Assembly: GCA_023374045.1 (NCBI GenBank) | Contig: CM041779.1 | Span: 142,984,294 to 143,048,293 of the forward strand | Direction: 5' to 3' | Origin: Limonium bicolor | Taxonomy: Eukaryota > Streptophyta > Magnoliopsida > Caryophyllales > Plumbaginaceae | DNA: 64,000 nt | Shown here: piece by piece, positions 10,650-22,385 of the stretch | Position numbering within the stretch: position 1 is the first letter of the stretch | Layout of the letters: each line of letters starts with the position of its first letter | The notes under the pieces: generated by a model | What the model was told of the DNA's origin: nothing | Databases searched by the model: none | What the model saw: only the letters and a program-made list of their open reading frames with translations | Made by a program: the position numbers and the translations under genes

Positions 10650-12292
10650 TATTAGTCGGTGTAAAAATCAATTTCTCCGCCACTCCTTCTGTTCCTTCCT
10701 CATGTCGCCTCCGCAGCCCCCCGGACGTTGCGCTTATGACACGTACGTCTGTCTTGCGGCATCCTCCTTCTCCGTTCCTCACCCTCCCCAGTCGTCTTTT
10801 TCTCACTGTTCTTTTTTTTATTCTGCTTCTTCGTTAAAGCGATCAGAGCTTCGTCCTCATCTCCTCTTACTGACTCCCACTCACCTATCTCTCTCTTCTC
10901 CCTCTATGCATTCCAGTCTCACCGTTTGACGGGTGAGTGATTACGGGAACGACCAGGTGCGGTCGCTGGAGCGTCTCCTCAGTTCTGTATTCTCTCTCCT
11001 CAGGTTTCCCCCCTTATTCCCAAATTATTTTCTCTTGTATACTTTCTTTCTGGAATTTGCTGCGTTCAATTGATGTAGGATGCTTCCGCAATAAAGTTTC
11101 ATACTTTTATTAGGAAATTTATTCGAGATCGCGGGAACTGTTTCTCTAGATTGTAGATAACAATAAGGTCTGCAGAAGATTGATTTGTTTTTCCCATGTT
11201 GAATATCTACTCTCATTAGCGCTATTGGATGTTCGTGACTTTGCTTGGTAGGAGCTTGGTTGTCGTCTTTTTGGCGTGAGTACATAATGTACACAGAATT
11301 TCAGTTGAAAGTGATTATCAAAGTCGTGCTTCTTCTCTTTTTTTTCCTGCTGTTGGATATTATGCTTTCGGTACTTAAATTTTACAAATTTTCTCCCCAC
11401 TCTCTCTCTCTTTGGAGAATTGGTGGATGTATGTGTTTTTTGACTGTCTTTGTGGGGCATAGTGGTGCTGATTTGTGAATGATTGAGTAATGAGTTTGAT
11501 TGAAATTGTCCATTGCTTTATGGTAAGAGAGTTTTCAGAGGTTTGGTACAATTTGTTCGCTTGAGTGGTGGTGGTCTTGCAGTTCATGAAGGATTCGAGG
11601 CTGAATGCTTGGTGTTTGAACTAGCTAATGGTTGTTTCCATCTTATATTAACTGGGCCGTTTACTTGGTCATGTTCGGCCGATACTTTACCCAATGCCAT
11701 TTCTTCAGTACTGATAATTTGCGGGCTCTGTCCGTGTACCCTTTCCCACTCATCTCTCCTCTGATTTAGGTCACAAAGAAAAATGAAGTCCTTGTCTCTG
11801 GAATATTAGGGAGGCCTGGTGGTACTCGATTAACTTAGAGATGTCAGATTGGGGATGGGAGTGACACCCTTGGATAGAAATAGTAAGCCTCATCTCTTGG
11901 GAAGGGATATACTTATAGTATCTAGCACAAATCTGAGGATATATCTCTCTTGCTGGCGACTAGCTGTATACCATATGACTTATTTGCTCGTGGAACATTG
12001 TATGCTGTTCAAAACTACTAAGAAGGGAAGCTCTAACTTCAAATGGTACTTGTCCTGGCAAAGCATATGTTGATTGCTCGTATGTTGGCATCTGCTGTTT
12101 GCAAGTTTGCTCCATAAAGATTATGGTTAATGTTTTTTGAAAAAAGCTTGATTGATGGTGTTAAGCATTTACGTGTGATTGGGAATTGAACAACTTAGAT
12201 CCAATGCTTAATGGTTGCATTCGGGTTGTTGATCTAAATTCTTGAATATTACTGCAGTCTGGTATGTTTGTTGAAGTAAACCGCTAGTGTCT
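10650..12292 (+). promoter_or_regulatory. Probable 5' leader of the DUF707 gene, with a leader intron
   Basis: A pyrimidine-rich, GC-richer stretch (10,650-10,932, CTCC/TCTTC rich) looks like a plant 5' untranslated exon. It ends at a good donor (gg|gtgagt, GT at 10,933). A plausible acceptor, 'actgcag', ends at 12,257, 36 bases before the ATG. That would make a leader intron of about 1.3 kb, common in plant housekeeping genes. This is inference from composition and splice-site form only; transcription start and intron are unverified. Open frames inside this stretch have no family likeness. Confidence 0.35.
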
Positions 12293-15200
12293 ATGAAGAC
12301 TGCTAAGCCCTGGAGATGGATACCGCAAGGGAAGAAGAGTACCTTTCTGGATGGGGTCTGTTTCTTTTCTTCCATCTTCGTCCCATATCCCTTTAAATGT
12401 AATAGACACTAACATTTCTGTTCCGGATGTATAAGCTTTGCTTTCTTCGTTTTTTTATCCTTCTTATGTGTGTAGGGAGTGCAAGGAGGCAGTGGATTTA
12501 AGATGACTCAGCTGTCCTTCTTGGTAGCTATGTGCTTAGTTATGCTGTTCATTGTGTACAGAATTACAGATTATCAGTATCTACAAACAGAGGTATTGTA
12601 GTACCATTGACTATTTGGGTCGTGCTTGGCTTTGTTATCAACTAAATCGTTGGTCACCTCTTCCATGTCTTTGTTCCTTTTTTAGTACCTTGTATAAATC
12701 TTATGGCTTCTCTCCGTCATTAGAATGTTTTTGACCCATGGAAATTGTGTCACTAGGGGTTCATTTTTTCCTTATGAGTTTGTTGGGGATGCTCCATCAT
12801 CTGTAAATTATGTTATGGCTGTGATTGCCAGTAATGAACTAATCTTTTTCGTTCCTTCTACGTTCCAGCTAGAAAGCATATTAAATCCGTTTGGTGGCAC
12901 CGAGGTAAATTTGCAGTATTCCAATTATGAACTTCTTTTTGTTTATATGATGTGCATTGTTTCCTGGCCGTCGCTTGTTTCCTGGCTTTCGTTTGTTCTC
13001 TTAATAGTGGAATTTATTGTTTGACCTGGTAGTTTGGTCGAGGGAAGCTGAACAGTCTACCTCACGGAATCATTGAGGCAAAATCTGATATGGAGTTGAA
13101 GCCTTTATGGTCTTCTAGTGCTTCAATATCTAAGGTATGTATCTAGTTTCTCCAAGTCATTGAATTACTTTTATTACTGATGTTGGTTATGTGATTTTTT
13201 AGTGGAATCGATCTTCGATATCCTTATGGTTACATTAGCCGGAGCTTAGTCCAATTTTTGAGTAGTTATTTTTTAGGTTCGATGATCTATTTAGTGTTAG
13301 GACTTAGCAATGTGTTCTCTGTTTTCAGGTTGACACTTCGACCCCTCACTACCTGCTTGCTATGGCAGTTGGAATACGCATGAAGACAAATGTTCATACC
13401 GTAGTCCGGAAGGTGTCAATGATGCCCCTTCTTTATATAGCTAGTCATGAGACTTGAACAAGTGAATATATACTAACAATTGTTTTTTGTCTTGTCTATT
13501 CAGTTTCTTTTAGCAAATTTCACAATAATGCTTTTTCACTATGATGGGAATACAAAGGGGTGGTCAGACTTAGATTGGAGTAATGACGCAATACACATAG
13601 CTGCCCAAAACCAGACAAAGTGGTGAGTTTTTTGCCCTATATTCTCGGGCTCCAAGTAATTTGATGTAGTTGCTAATAAAGCACTTTCGGGGTATTGAAT
13701 GAACAATTTTCGTTTCTGTTCAAGTATAGCTGAAGCTACTTGTTTGCTTGTTTTCTTTTCTCATACTCCTTTGTTTGAACTTATTGCGTTCTCCTCCATT
13801 GTAACGATTGAACTAAATGATTTTGACCAATGCCTTTATTGTTTAGGTGGTTCGCTAAACGATTTTTGCACCCAGATGTTGTCTCGGTCTATGACTACAT
13901 ATTCCTCTGGGATGAAGATCTAGGAGTGGATCACTTTGATCCAGTAAGGTACTTTTTATTAGCTCAAGAGTTTAAGCATTTGTTTATTGCGTTGTTAAGA
14001 GTGTTTGTTATACCATGGGGTCTTACCTTATAATTAATTTGTCTTGAGATGGACCAAACAATGTTTAGTGTTGCGATACGCCCTACTATTCTTTGTAATT
14101 TTAATGAAATGACTTGTGATGATGATGTATTCTGGTTCATTTTCATTTGTAGGAAGCAAAATGTCTTGACTAAACTTCATGCTTGCCTAGGTACTTGAAA
14201 ATTGTGAGATCAGAAGGTCTGGAGATATCGCAGCCAGCATTGGACTCTAACTCAACGGAGATACATCATAGGATTACCGTGCGGAAAAAATCTAAATTGC
14301 TTCATAGGTAAATAGAGAATCTCTTCCACTGGTTTATTAATGGGGTGAGTTGCAGGTTGAGAGTTGAGAGTGGCGCTCTGGTCTTGGGTTCAAGATACCT
14401 ACAGTGTGATACTGTCTAGATTTAGGTTTACCCCCACCCCCATTATAACTTTAAAAAAAAAAATTAATGGCGCTGAGTTCGGATTCTTACCTTGGGAATA
14501 TATGCAGACGAGTTTATGAAGCGAGAGGTGGCATAAAGTGTACAAGCTCAAGTCGAGGACCACCTTGCTCGGGGTATGTTGTAGGTTAGATATTTATTTA
14601 TATGGTATTTTATTTATTTGGATCTTAGTTGTATCTTCCCTGCATCTGAGCTTCTTACCGTTTATTCCCTGTTAAATTTTCTCCCAACTTGATTCAGGAA
14701 TTTGATTCAATTTCTTCTTCATCTAATTTGGCTGGTCCGTTTGGGAATGTACCATATGAGAGGAATATCTCTTTATACTATTTGCCACCTTTTTCAATTG
14801 CAGATGGGTGGAAGGTATGGCTCCTGTGTTTTCAAGGGCTGCGTGGCGTTGTGCTTGGCATCTAGTACAGGTATCTTTTCATTTAGAGTTTGAAGTTTTA
14901 CTGCTGAAGCAGAAGGCAAAATATTCTTATGTTGAATCACAATTATCAGTTTTTTTTTTTTTGATGAATCTTTCTGATAATGGTAGTCTATTTTCGCCAA
15001 TTTTATATTGAATTTTTCAATGATGCTCAAGTTTAGCTTGTTTGCTAGTCAGTTGTAAAGAACAGTATTTGTTGCTTTAATATCAAACTGACCATAGGGA
15101 CTACGGTTTTTACATGGCGCAACTTGGTAATACCATGATGTTGTTCTTTTGCTGCTGTATGCTCTCTGTTCATTGCCTAAATTGAAGCTTCTTTGAGTAA

Positions 15201-16588
15201 ATTTAGAATCTTCTTATGTATTACCACCTTATGAACTCTGGAATTTTTACATTAGATTGAGTGTATGATATCTAATTTCTTCTGATATGAATTTTAATTT
15301 GCTTTTTGGTGTTTATTCAGAATGATCTTGTTCATGGTTGGGGACTCGATATAAAGCTTGGTTATTGTGCACAGGTGAGCACAGTGGCTCTACGTATATG
15401 CTAACCTAAGAATTCCCCAGCCGTTTTAATCTAAACTCGAGATTCCTTTTTTCCCGTATTTGACCCAGTCGATTTGACTTTTATGTTATGTAATAATCTT
15501 CAACTCTAGAGTTCCTGTAGTTGGAGTTTCAAAAAAAAAAAAAAGATTCTTTGTGGTTTGTATCATGTAGATATTCTGGTTTGTTTGTTCGTGTTTTTTA
15601 ATGCTGAGAATGAAAGCCTTTGGGAATCTTAAAGCTATGCTGATATGCTAAATCCTTATCGCTGGTACAACTCCTTTACTGACTATTATGCGCATCGATT
15701 TCATATTTTCTAAATGAAATTTGGCAGGGTGATCGAACGCAAAAAGTAGGCATTGTTGATAGTGAATATATTCTTCACAAGGGTATACAGACTTTGGGCA
15801 CCTCTCTCAGAAAGGTCAGTTTAGTTCTTTCTGAATAAAGTTTATCCAACTTTCCTGAGGTTATAATTTGCGGACAAAATGTGCAATCTACTTCAGTTTT
15901 AAGGTGTTTTTTATCATTTTCAATATCTGCTGAACGGTTCATTTGTTCCGGATATACCAACAATTTTGGCACTTTTTGGCAATCATCGCTATACGGTAGT
16001 GTTTGAACTTTGAGGCTAAGACTCATATGTAGAACTCTGTTTGCATTCATTCATCCTGTATACTTTGTCCACTTGATTAGCAAGATTATAATTTCAGACA
16101 CTTGGGGGAATGGGATAGTTTCTCATCAATCATTTTCCATTTTGTCTACCTAATTACAAGCTAATGACTAACCCCTTGTTGGATGTTGACCTCATTATGT
16201 GCAGAAACATTCAACAGAAATTGATAGCCGTACCTGGGTAAGTGCAGTGAATTTCTGACAGATGTTTGCCTTCCTATATCAATTTAGTGGGATATACCTT
16301 GAGCTTGCTAAATGACTCTGCATCACTTCAGTACCCACTCTTTTGTTTGTGTCACAATCTGGCATTAGAATGTTGTCATCTAATTTGTTTGAAAATGATG
16401 GGGTGCAGATCAGGAGGCAAGCAACATCGGAGCTTCAGACTTTTAAGCAACGTTGGGATCAAGCGGTAAAAGAGGACAAGAGATGGGTCGATCCTTACCG
16501 AGATTGGCTGGACTATCTGTTTAAGAAACGGAAGGGCAAGAAAAGTAAGAAACTGAAAGAAGATACAGTATTTTACAAGTGGGAATGA
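12293..16588 (+). CDS. DUF707 family protein, type II membrane protein (408 aa, 14 exons)
   Basis: Exons: 12293-12355, 12476-12592, 12869-12904, 13033-13134, 13329-13412, 13504-13622, 13847-13948, 14191-14307, 14508-14573, 14804-14870, 15321-15374, 15728-15814, 16205-16237 and 16409-16588. All borders are GT-AG and the joined frame is 1227 bases with no stop before TGA. The family is the plant DUF707 proteins (PF05212), often labelled 'lysine-ketoglutarate reductase trans-splicing related'; that label does not establish a function. Features: basic N-terminus, one hydrophobic segment at residues 34-49 (signal anchor), then a lumenal domain with HYLLAMAVG, MLFHYDG (143-149), KWWFAKRFLHP (173-183), FLWDEDLGVDHFD (193-205), NDLVHGWGLD (292-301), GIVDSEYILHKG and a Lys-rich tail. 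DED at 196-198 resembles a glycosyltransferase DxD, which is inference only. Length is about normal for the family. The first exon (ATG at 12293) is the least certain; the next in-frame ATG is at residue 31. Confidence 0.9.
14344..14462 (+). mobile_element. Short SINE in intron 8 of the DUF707 gene
   Basis: A 119-bp insert flanked by perfect 8-bp direct repeats ATTAATGG (14336-14343 and 14463-14470). It ends in a run of A and contains GGTTCAAGA at 14387, resembling an RNA polymerase III box B. It ends with 'ataactttaaaaaaa' and then the second target copy. The short length, A-tail, target duplication and tRNA-like box together indicate a tRNA-derived SINE. Box A is weak. It sits between the exon ending 14307 and the exon starting 14508 and leaves both splice sites intact. 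Confidence 0.7.
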
Positions 16589-17820
16589 AGAGCAGTTGGA
16601 GGAGGTTTCTCTCAAACTTCTCAATCGATCTGTTAATTCTTAATTTCATTCTGTATCTAGTTCGTCTTAGTTAAATTTAGTCTTACATAGGTTTTTTTAG
16701 AGAAATCATGAGTCCGTGTAAAGTACGATAGATTATATTTCAACATTAGTCGACAGTAAGGTGGGAGGTTTCTCTTTTTCCTATTAAAATATACTCTACA
16801 AAGTGGATTTTGTAGCGCATCTTCACAAAGGAGGTGTGTCACATATGCAACGTTTTAAAAAAAGCAAAACGATACACGGATGATAATGGTGGGTGAGTGC
16901 GGTAAGAGAGAAGCGGCAAGCAAGCAAAGTAGACGGCGTTGAAATTGTGTTCTAGAAGATAGACATATCTGTACAGGTCTAGTTAGAAAGTTTTTGAAAT
17001 TATTTTTCGCACATATTAGTTTAATTAGAAAATAAAAATAAAAATACTAGAAAAACGGTCAAAATAGTGAAAAATAAAAAAGAATATTATCCAAGAGTGT
17101 CTCTAAAAAGGTGAGATTTACAAAGGATATTAGTTTTAATCGATTTTTCAGTATGTTAGAAATTTTGTAGTTCTTTTTTCTAATTTTTTAGTTTATTATT
17201 TCCTAAATATTTACCTTTTGGGATTACTTCCATTAAAGGTTTCAAAATTACTTTTCTCATGCAGTTACTATCAGATAATTTTTTAATTTTCTAAGTTAGT
17301 TTTTTTAATTTTCTTTTAATTTAAAATATGAAATTTAATATAGATGAAGTTAAAGTATTATGTTTTGATGCATGTCAAATACAAAAAATTTAAACTGACA
17401 TGTATGATCCAATGAAATTACGTGCAGAACAATTATTTTTTAGATTTTAGCTCAAGTTGAATTTTTCCAAGTTAAAAAGCTAACTGAACATATTTTCACG
17501 AGTACACACTCGTGTAAAGTTTCTCCTAAATTTAATGAAATTAGAAAAAATAGTTTGCGCCGGAGTCCATAACAAAAATGTACTCTTAATGTATTTTCAT
17601 CGAGTCTCATATGTCACATGTTAGTTTATAAAGCTTTGAATTCGACATAGGATTAAAATAGCACATTATAGCATCGTCCATATAAAATTTTATCAATTTT
17701 ATACATCATTTTAGCATCTTTTAAATTGAATGAAAATTAAAAAACAACTTACCTAGAAAAAAAATATCACATGTAAAACGGGAGAAAATAACTTTTGAAA
17801 CCTTGTGGATGTGGATGAGC
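16589..17820. other. 3' flank of the DUF707 gene and AT-rich spacer
   Basis: The first 100-200 bases are probably 3' untranslated sequence of the gene. The rest is AT-rich and holds no exon or transposon end that I can recognise. Confidence 0.4.
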
Positions 17821-18222
17821 TACATAATTACCAAAAGTTATGGATAGGAGATAATTTTCTCTTATATTTTTCTAAAAAACTATTAAGTTCTTTTCTATGA
17901 CGGTAAAACAATAAAATATTTTAAAACCATTACAAAAAATTATACTATAAGATAAAGATATAATAAATAAAATGTTTTGGAAAGTTGTTAAAATTGAAAT
18001 TATAAAGACTAAGAAAATAATAAGCAAATAAAAAATGAGAAATTTCACCTGAGCCAATTTCGTTAGATATCCCTACCTTTATATAATTACCAAAAGTCAT
18101 GGATAGGGGATATAGTTTTCTCTTGTATTTTTCTAAAAAGCTATTAAGTTATTTTCCAGTGAACGGTAAAACAATAAAATATTTTAAAAACCATTACGAA
18201 AAAGTATACTATAAGATAACGA
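17821..18222. repeat. Direct repeat, about 135 bp, two copies 260 bp apart
   Basis: The block 'ataattaccaaaagt.atggatagg' through 'aaaacaataaaatatttt' and 'tatactataagataa' occurs at about 17,826-17,960 and again at 18,080-18,222. The second copy overlaps the outer part of the left arm of the long-TIR element at 18,048, and the first lies outside it. Confidence 0.65.
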
Positions 18223-20802
18223 AATATCCATCCGTTCAAATTCTTGTATAAAATAATTTATATATTCTTATTTAACCATTCAACCACATGCCCCTTCAAT
18301 AATCTCAAGGTATATGGTCAAACATTTTTTAAAATTGTGTCAAGTTGAAACATAACACACAAAATAATTAAAAATTATATAAGTTAAAGATATTTTAGAC
18401 AAATGACTAAAAACTATAAAAACCAAAAGAAAGACACAAAAATATTTAAAAGCATAAACTTCAAAAATAACTATGCCCTCAGATGGTTTCAGCTCCTTTT
18501 TCTTCAAGACTATGTTGCATGTGATTGAAAATGCAATTTTTGCTTCTGTTAAGGACATTTTTTAGTCCGTAAAATTCCTTAAACAAATCAACAACACCCA
18601 TGTAGTTCCGGTTCCTAAGATCAAAATTCCCACCTCGGTAGGGAACCTCAGACATATCTCTTGTTGTAATACAATTTACAACATCATCTTCAAAGTCCTT
18701 GCTGCAAGGCTAAATGCTGTGTTATCCGACATTATCAGCTCTAGCCAAGGGGCTTTTGTTTCAAATCAAAGTTTATTTCATATTGTGGCAATGAGCCAAG
18801 AGGTTCTTAAGTTTTATCAAAGGAAGCATATTTCTCCAAGGCGTGCTTTCAAGATTAACATCCACAAAGCTTTTGACTTAGTTGATTGGGGTTTCTTGAA
18901 GGATGTTCTTCATGGTTTGGGATTTCAGAAGCAGTTCATATACATGATTCTCAATTGTGTAACTACTTCTTCTTTTTCTTTCTTCATTAACGACACAAAC
19001 CATTGTTTTTTTCAAGGCAAGAAAGGTTTTATGCAAGACTTCCCTCTTTCCCCTTTATTATTTGTGATATGCATGGATCACTTGTGTAGAAGTCTCATGG
19101 AGTTGGACAACACAAGGGCTTTAAGTTTCACCTGAAATGCTGGAAAATCAAACTAACTCATCTATCTTTTGCTTATGGCCTTCTTCTTTTCTGCCATGGT
19201 GACTTAGTCTCGGTCAAGCGCCTTAAGCAGAAGCTAGAATCTTTCTCTAGTTGCTCGGGTCTCAATATCAACCCTGCTAAATGTGCAATTTTATTTAGTG
19301 GAATGAATGCAGAGACTAAGGCTCAGATAATGAGTGAATTGGGTTTCTTTGAGGGTCTTCAACCTATCGGGTATCTTGGTGTTCTTCTCTCTTCTTGTAA
19401 TATCTCTTTAAGTGAGTATGATCATCTCATTACTAGTATTACTAAGAGAAAAAACACTTGGGGCGCTAATTGTTTATCATATGCGGGAAGTGTCCAGCTT
19501 ATTCAGTTCTATTTGACATCGCCAATTTTTGATGTCACATTTTCCTTCTGCCTAAAGGAGTGATCATAGCTTGTCTTTGTAGAAACTTCTTATGGGATGG
19601 CAGTGCAACCCATATAAAAGCTTGTCCTGTGGCTTGGTCAGATGTTTTCTAGCCTAGGCATAATGGAGGTCACGGTTTCAAGGAGATCCTCAGTTGGAAC
19701 AAGGCTACAATCACTAATCGCATAACAGATCGATCAATAGTAATGTTGACTTTGCTTGGATGAAGTGGCTTCACTCTTATATCTTTAGAGGTGTTTCCAT
19801 TTGGATGTTAAGAAGAAATCCACTGATTCTTGGTGTTAAAGCAAGATCCTTTCGGTTAGAGATGATATCATTGAGACCGGTCTTAAGGACAATTGTTTAG
19901 CTCTTGGCCCAAAATATTGGCTTAGCAACTTTTATGATTTGTTTCATGCCTTTCCTCCTAAGGTTGATTGGGCTTCATTGGTATCATTTCAATATCCCTA
20001 GAAACTCTTTTACTTGGTGGCTTGCAGCTAAAAACATACTTGCTACTAAAGACAGACTCATTCGCTTGTGAATAACCTAAGATGAAAAGTGTTGGTATTG
20101 TGATGATCCTGAATCCAAAGACCATTTTTTCTATGTCATTTTTCATCTGAAGTTCTCATTTGTATTCTCTCCTGGTGGGATGTTAGTATTCCTTCTAACT
20201 TTGAGGGATGTACGAAGGCCTTTCTGATTATGAAGACAAAGAAATCAGTCAAGTAAAAAGTTTGAGTTGCTGCCCTAGCTTGTTGCATTTATCACATCTA
20301 GCTTGCAAGAAATTAACGAATTTTTAAAGATCAAGTCATCTCTTTTATTTCTTGTGTCTCTCTTATAAAGATAGATTTGAAAGCTAGAGTTCCTAACTTT
20401 TTGAAGTTGTCTAATCCTGATTCTGTATATGTAAACAGTAAACTCTATTTTTGATCTTTAGGTTGTAAACTTGGTTTCCTTTTGAAATATATCTTACCTT
20501 TTTATATATATATATATATTGTGTGTCTTTTTTATATAGTTTTTAGTAATTTGTCAAAAAAAACTTATAATTTTCAATTATTTTTTGTGAGTTTTGTTTT
20601 AATTTGATAAAACTTTTAAAAAATGTTTGACCATATACCTTGAGATTATTGGAGTGGCACGTGGTGGATGGGTAAAACGAGAATATCTAAAATATATTAT
20701 GCCAGAATTTTAACGGAGGGCTATTTAGTAATGAAATGAAAACTTAGGGGTATTGTAGTAAGTTGTAAAAGGTAGGGGTATTTGATGAAATTTGCTCAAA
20801 TC
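18048..20802. mobile_element. Long-TIR DNA transposon (MULE-like) enclosing a LINE fragment
   Basis: Left arm about 18,048-18,445; right arm about 20,515-20,802, its inverted copy. Matching blocks from the outside in: GAGC.AATTTC and TACCCCTACCTTT; then the CCGTTCAAATTC-type block; then CAATAATCTCAAGGTATATG with GTCAAACATTTTTTAAAA, which is nearly perfect; then 'gacaaat.actaaaaactat'. The left arm carries about 100 extra bases. Terminal inverted repeats of several hundred bases are typical of Mutator-like elements. I could not confirm a 9-bp target duplication. No transposase is present. The cargo between the arms is the LINE sequence described separately, and whether it was captured or inserted later is open. 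Confidence 0.65.
18475..20460 (+). pseudogene. L1-type LINE fragment: reverse transcriptase and zf-RVT, broken
   Basis: Starts in the reverse-transcriptase domain at SDGFSSFFFK (18,478), then stop TAG at 18,563, then VPKIKIPTSVGNLRHISCCN (18,610-18,670). It continues through SQGAFVSNQSLFHIV, ISPRRAFKINIHKAFDLVDW and FPLSPLLFVICMDHL (to about 19,090). After a frameshift near 19,110 it reads THLSFAYGLLLF, the site of the FADD catalytic box, here with Y-G in place of D-D. GLNINPAKCAILFSG and IGYLGVLLSS follow. Further frames near 19,950-20,150 give the zinc-binding zf-RVT region (SFTWWLAAKNILATKDRL, WYCDDPESKDHFF). The endonuclease part is absent. With the lost catalytic residues and several stops, it is dead. 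Confidence 0.85.
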
Positions 20803-22385
20803 ATAAGGGTGTCCGGAGAAAATCAATCAAAACCTTTACTTTTAGCTAGTCTAACTTTTCAAAAAGATACCTTGAATAATTGTATTTATGACTTCCATAA
20901 TTTATTATAATGTTTTTAACTATTTGTTATAATTCATAACTGATAAATATCTATGCAATTTACAAATTAAGTTAATTTCTTTATTATTTTTACACATCTA
21001 AATTTTTTTTTATTTTTGATGAATTTTTTTTTATAATTGTTTATAACTAGTTGTACTCTTTAAAATTTAGTCATTTTTATAAGGTTTGTATTTGCTATTA
21101 TTTTAAGTTTACAAAAATGAGAAAAAAATGCAAGATGACACGTGTTCACACAATGATCTAACCAATTATAAATGGCATATGTAAATAGCGACAAATCTAG
21201 TGAGTGTCCAAATAATTAACAAACTTCATATATGTATTATGTAAATTCACTATACATGCGGAATATAAATCTCTCCAAAAAAAATCTCTCGGGTTGAAAG
21301 TAGATTAAAGTTCTGGGTTGAATCCATTTAAGCTAAGTATGACTTTAGAAGAAAAATATAAATAGAGTACCAACCAATAATTTTTTTAAAATGATGCACT
21401 TTTTTCTTCTGATAGGATCAGGCTGGATGAATTAGTGGTCATAGCGATTACCACAACAGTGGCTCAAAAATGAAAACATATAAACATCCGCTATTTACCT
21501 ATTAGTGCTTTCCCGACAAAAATAACCAAGTGGTCTAATCCCATATTTATTTTTTAGATGTTCTAGCATTGTCTCTCTAAGTCTTTTTAATCAACCATGA
21601 GTTTAACCTGAGTCAACTGGAATGGGTGAAACTTGTTTTTTGACGACCCAAAGTGTTAGTGTGGATAGATCAAAAGCCTAATCTCATATTAAGTAAGATC
21701 AAGATTGTATTTATATCGTGTAAGAGAAAAGAGTAAAAGGAGATCATCTTGTGGCACCTCTTGTTTATGAGTGTAGATCGTGGCTGGCAAAGGAATAGTG
21801 GTGATGTTTATACATTTGGAAAAGCAAATGGGATAGTGGATTATGGGTCTTGATGTCAGCTCTTTTGTCAGTTGTTAGAGTAACTGTTGGATTAGTTATT
21901 AGAACTAAGTAAAAAAGAAAATGTGGGTGTTGGAGAGCAATATGTGTTGTTGGTTTAGATTAACTCCTTGAAGTATTATGGTTTATGGTTGTGGACATAT
22001 GGCTATGAATGAATAAGATAATACATAGATTTCCATAGTTCAATCTTGAATGATCTAGTCCACGGGATATGAAATGAGAGAATACAAAAGAGAAGAAAAA
22101 GTATTAACGTGTGTGTAATAAATGGGCATTGATTGCTATTAACAAAAAAAAAGATAGACGGGCCAGCTTGTTATGCCGGCTCGCTGCTCGTCTTCTGGTC
22201 GGGTTGATGACGCAGACTACTCTTACGTGGAGTAGGGCTGATGTCACCTATGATGGGCCTATCAGAGACGAAGTTTCATCTTGTATGGTTGTCCGTTAAT
22301 CATGAAAAAGACACATCAATCTTAGGGTATTTAATGAGGTGTAAAGGAGATATGTGTTGTGGAAATTGTAAACTATGAAAGTTCT
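20803..22385. other. Unassigned AT-rich spacer
   Basis: No gene recognised. A short GC-richer patch at 22,150-22,300 leaves a 62-codon frame with no family likeness. Confidence 0.35.

Noticed and set aside
10423..10650. DNA transposon starting GGCCCTGTTCG
   Set aside because: Only one terminus-like word; no inverted partner or target duplication found.
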